Shown here piece by piece: positions 31,750 through 34,382 of a stretch of DNA of 34,382 nucleotides. Source of the DNA: Candidatus Poseidoniales archaeon (lineage in GTDB: Archaea > Thermoplasmatota > Poseidoniia > Poseidoniales > Poseidoniaceae); NCBI GenBank assembly GCA_013911465.1, contig JACETE010000005.1, positions 1 to 34,382 of the forward strand, in the 5' to 3' direction. A program made the translations under genes and the position numbers. The first letter of the stretch is position 1; the number at the start of each line of letters is the position of its first letter. The notes beneath the pieces are model-generated. The model was not told where the DNA came from, did not search any database, and was given only the letters and a program-made list of their open reading frames with translations.

Positions 31750-34382
31750 ATGCGGAGAAGTGCTGTGATTTTATCGCTCCTTTTCATAACATCAACACTT
31801 GGTGGTTTTGCCGTTGGTTTGACCCCTTCAACCATCACTGTTGACGGTGATTTGAGTGAATGGGATTCCGACAGTCTGATGGAGAGTTCGAACGTCGACT
31901 TTCACCTTACATGGGACGCCACCAATCTGTACGTCGGTTGGAACGGAACTGACTGGAAGGCAACCACTGAGGGAGCAGATATGTTCGTTTACTTCAACAC
32001 AACAACTTCAGGGTCTGTGCTGAGCAAGGACTGGGGATTTTCACACACTCTCCCCTTTGCTGCTGATTACGGATTTGTTCTGGAAGATGATTCGTATTCC
32101 CGTATCATTTCCTACGATGGGAGCGCCTGGGTTGAGAGTTCTCATGTCGTCGATTTGTATTCGGGTTGGAGCGATAACAAGATTACTGAATTTGCAATTC
32201 CATGGTCAGAACTAGGTTCGCCTTCATCGTTGGATGTCATGGTCTATGCGCAATGGCAAGACGAGGGTAACGTCTGGGCATCGTTCCCTGGTCAAAATCC
32301 ATCAAGCAACAACGGAGCTGAAACATTCACACATGCATGGCACATTGAAAACGTTGACAATGCATCGATTCCAAGTCAACTCCCTGTCATACAGCCTGCG
32401 GCTGCTGGTAAAGTGGATGACGCGCTCAATCTAGCGATTGTTTTCCATCAACACCAACCCTACTACAAGAATAAACTCACTGGAATGTACGAAATGCCTT
32501 GGGTTCGAGTTCATGCAATGACCGAATACGTTGACTCGCCAGGAATACTTGCTGACACAGATACCAAAGTGACCTACAATCTGGTTCCATCGTTTATCGA
32601 GCAACTTGTGGATTATCATGAACAAGAAACACTTGATGTTCACACCGATATCGCAAAACGTTCCTGGGCAACAAACGGATATCCAAACGCGACTGATCTC
32701 GAACTCCATACCATGCAATTCCAATCGTTTTGGAACAGTGGTTGGATTTACAACGTTTCCGTGGACGATCCTAAATTGGGTTGGCTGCACCCTTCAAGCG
32801 ATCGGTACAAAGAACTGTACGATGCCACGCTGCACAATCTCAAGCCTGCAACAATTATGGATGACGATTTACTACCTCCTCAAGATTTCCTCGATCTTCA
32901 AGTCCTTTGGTACCTCTATCAATTCTCACCCGATTATGTTCTCGGTGCATACAATTCCAGCCACCGAGATCAGGGTCTCATCGACCTTTTCATGCAAAAC
33001 GGAAACTATGAACTGGCTGATTTGAATTACGTTCTTGATGCTCAGCATGCGCACATGGGCAACGTATTGCCGATGTACAGTGAACTTGCTGCTAACGGGC
33101 AAGTTGAATTGACCACAACACCGTACTATCATCCAATCATGCCGTTGCTCATGATGGAAGGTTGGACAATGGAGGATGGAATTCGTGTCAATAAAGAGGC
33201 TTGGCCAGAGGATGTGCAAAATCATCTCATCACTGGAATGGACTTGTTTGAAGATGAACTTGGTTTCCGCCCAACCGGTATGTGGCCAAGCGAGGAAGCC
33301 GTTTCCCCAGCAATGGTTCAACCTGTCACCGATGTAGGCATTGAGTGGATGGTGACCGATGAAGAAATCCTCAAACAATCAACGAACCAAAACGGTGATT
33401 TCATCGATGTTGAGGATGTGACCAATCTGGCAACGCCATGGAAGGTGACTGGAGAAGACGGTGGCGAAGTTGCTGTTATCTTCCGTGATCGTGTCATCTC
33501 TGACCGTATTGCATTCCAGTACGGAACAATGACGCCTGAAGCAGCCGTTTCGGATTTTATTGCTTATCTTGACAATATCCGACAGCAACTCCTTGATGCT
33601 GGAGAAGACCCATCCGAACATCTGCTAACCGTAGCTCTTGATGGAGAGAATTGGATGTTCATGTCTGAATTTCAACATCAAGACAACGCTCGACCGTTCA
33701 TGGCAGAATGGTATGGGCGTCTTGCAACACACCCAACCATTGTGACGACAACGCCTTCTGAATTCCTAGAAACAGAACCGACTCTGCCCGAAATTCAGAC
33801 CATTGGAACCGGTTCTTGGATCGATGGGACGCTGCGAACATGGGCTGGCGAAGAAGAGGAATCTCTTGCATGGCAACGTTTGGTTGAAGCTCGCCAGAAA
33901 CTTGTAGCATTCGAAGAGGATAATCCAAACGACCCAGGACTGGATGCCGCATGGGAATCATTGTACATCGCTGAAGGTAGTGACTGGTTCTGGTGGTATG
34001 GTCTTGACCAAGACAGTGGATATGACGAAAACTGGGATGTGTTGTTCAAAGTCCATTTGTCCAACATCTATCGTGCAGTCAATCTCGATCTTCCACCGTA
34101 TCTTCAGGATTTGTGGACAAACCCAGCAATTCCTTCTCCAGCAGCCTCTGCCATCATTGAGCCGATGATTGATGGTGTTGCATTGCCGGGTGAATGGGAT
34201 GGAGCAGCACGTTATGATGCACCGGTTGAAGGCGCTCCTTTCAACATCGATGAATTCTATGTCGGCTACGATGCCTCGAATGTCTTCGTGAGGATTGATG
34301 CAACGACAATCCAAGAACTCGAAAACATGTCGCTCGATGGTAAGTCTCCCGATTTAGCCCTGTATTTTATGCAACCAAATGC
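31750..34382 (+). CDS. Secreted GH57 glucanase, C terminus cut by window edge
   Basis: The frame runs from the ATG at 31750 to the right edge (877 codons, no stop). Signal peptide at 1-24. Residues about 26-215 form a beta-sandwich domain of the CBM9/DOMON or glucodextranase-C type (ITVDGDLSEWDS start). The GH57 part begins near 230: motif 1 HQHQP at 233-237, PWVRVHAMTEY, then the GMWPSEEA motif with nucleophile Glu515, the WMVTDEE motif with acid Asp537 and DGENW at 631-635, the order seen in amylopullulanases. A second sandwich domain like the first begins about 803 (MIDGVALPGEWDG) and is cut. It is divergent from malQ and likely degrades branched alpha-glucan outside the cell, alongside the GH13 enzyme. 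No transmembrane anchor is visible in the part present. Confidence 0.93.
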   Translation, partial: MRRSAVILSLLFITSTLGGFAVGLTPSTITVDGDLSEWDSDSLMESSNVDFHLTWDATNLYVGWNGTDWKATTEGADMFVYFNTTTSGSVLSKDWGFSHTLPFAADYGFVLEDDSYSRIISYDGSAWVESSHVVDLYSGWSDNKITEFAIPWSELGSPSSLDVMVYAQWQDEGNVWASFPGQNPSSNNGAETFTHAWHIENVDNASIPSQLPVIQPAAAGKVDDALNLAIVFHQHQPYYKNKLTGMYEMPWVRVHAMTEYVDSPGILADTDTKVTYNLVPSFIEQLVDYHEQETLDVHTDIAKRSWATNGYPNATDLELHTMQFQSFWNSGWIYNVSVDDPKLGWLHPSSDRYKELYDATLHNLKPATIMDDDLLPPQDFLDLQVLWYLYQFSPDYVLGAYNSSHRDQGLIDLFMQNGNYELADLNYVLDAQHAHMGNVLPMYSELAANGQVELTTTPYYHPIMPLLMMEGWTMEDGIRVNKEAWPEDVQNHLITGMDLFEDELGFRPTGMWPSEEAVSPAMVQPVTDVGIEWMVTDEEILKQSTNQNGDFIDVEDVTNLATPWKVTGEDGGEVAVIFRDRVISDRIAFQYGTMTPEAAVSDFIAYLDNIRQQLLDAGEDPSEHLLTVALDGENWMFMSEFQHQDNARPFMAEWYGRLATHPTIVTTTPSEFLETEPTLPEIQTIGTGSWIDGTLRTWAGEEEESLAWQRLVEARQKLVAFEEDNPNDPGLDAAWESLYIAEGSDWFWWYGLDQDSGYDENWDVLFKVHLSNIYRAVNLDLPPYLQDLWTNPAIPSPAASAIIEPMIDGVALPGEWDGAARYDAPVEGAPFNIDEFYVGYDASNVFVRIDATTIQELENMSLDGKSPDLALYFMQPN

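Noticed and set aside
1..34382. tRNA, rRNA, CRISPR array, insertion sequence or attachment site
   Set aside because: Looked for in the short intergenic gaps and by protein content; no transposase, integrase, spaced direct repeats or cloverleaf-like sequence was seen.

Overview
The window reads as a piece of an archaeal genome, most plausibly a marine Thermoplasmatota/Euryarchaeota lineage such as Marine Group II or III. Evidence for archaea: an archaeosine-type tRNA-guanine transglycosylase with a C-terminal PUA domain, a CTP-dependent (DUF120) riboflavin kinase, a DUF835 protein, and AT-rich boxes about 22-25 bases from start codons that would suit leaderless transcripts. The MG-II/III placement is an inference from protein style (GCTD repeats, Ca-loop domains, C-terminal membrane anchors, bacterial-like SUF and sugar-transport genes). 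The DNA is packed: 30 protein genes, no stretch over 300 bases without a gene, and no tRNA, rRNA, CRISPR or insertion sequence seen.

Layout. (1) 1-3465: a DUF835 gene cut by the left edge, a DUF309 protein, two small membrane proteins and one unrecognised protein. (2) 3468-5218: a Kbl/BioF-type aminotransferase-fold acyltransferase and, divergently, riboflavin kinase RibK. (3) 10329 down to 5219 (minus strand): a complete SUF operon sufC-B-D-S-E plus a MIP18/SufT-type gene, with a NifU-like protein divergent from sufC. (4) 10927-13173: archaeosine transglycosylase whose zinc site is missing. (5) 13216-18702: a four-gene ABC-2 type transporter operon (ATPase-permease-ATPase-permease) followed by a Trp-rich protein; the second permease carries an extracytoplasmic domain with Asp-rich calcium-type loops. 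(6) 18781-21320: a membrane PH-domain protein, a small helical-repeat protein and TruA pseudouridine synthase. (7) 21374-34382: a malto-oligosaccharide/starch locus.

The starch locus is the most striking part. Its substrate-binding protein and first permease are one 872-residue polypeptide (MalE-MalF fusion, with a lipobox at the N terminus). MalG has about 120 extra N-terminal residues with several hydrophobic segments. MalK lacks the usual C-terminal regulatory domain. The import genes are translationally coupled to a secreted, membrane-anchored GH13 alpha-amylase. On the other strand sit a cytoplasmic alpha-glucan phosphorylase and an amylomaltase, and divergent from them a second secreted glucanase of family GH57. 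The parts fit one pathway: GH57 and GH13 enzymes cut alpha-glucan outside, the MalEF-G-K transporter imports maltodextrin, and MalQ plus phosphorylase convert it to glucose and glucose-1-phosphate inside.

Functions were assigned by recognising motifs and family layout in the translated sequence; no database search was run.
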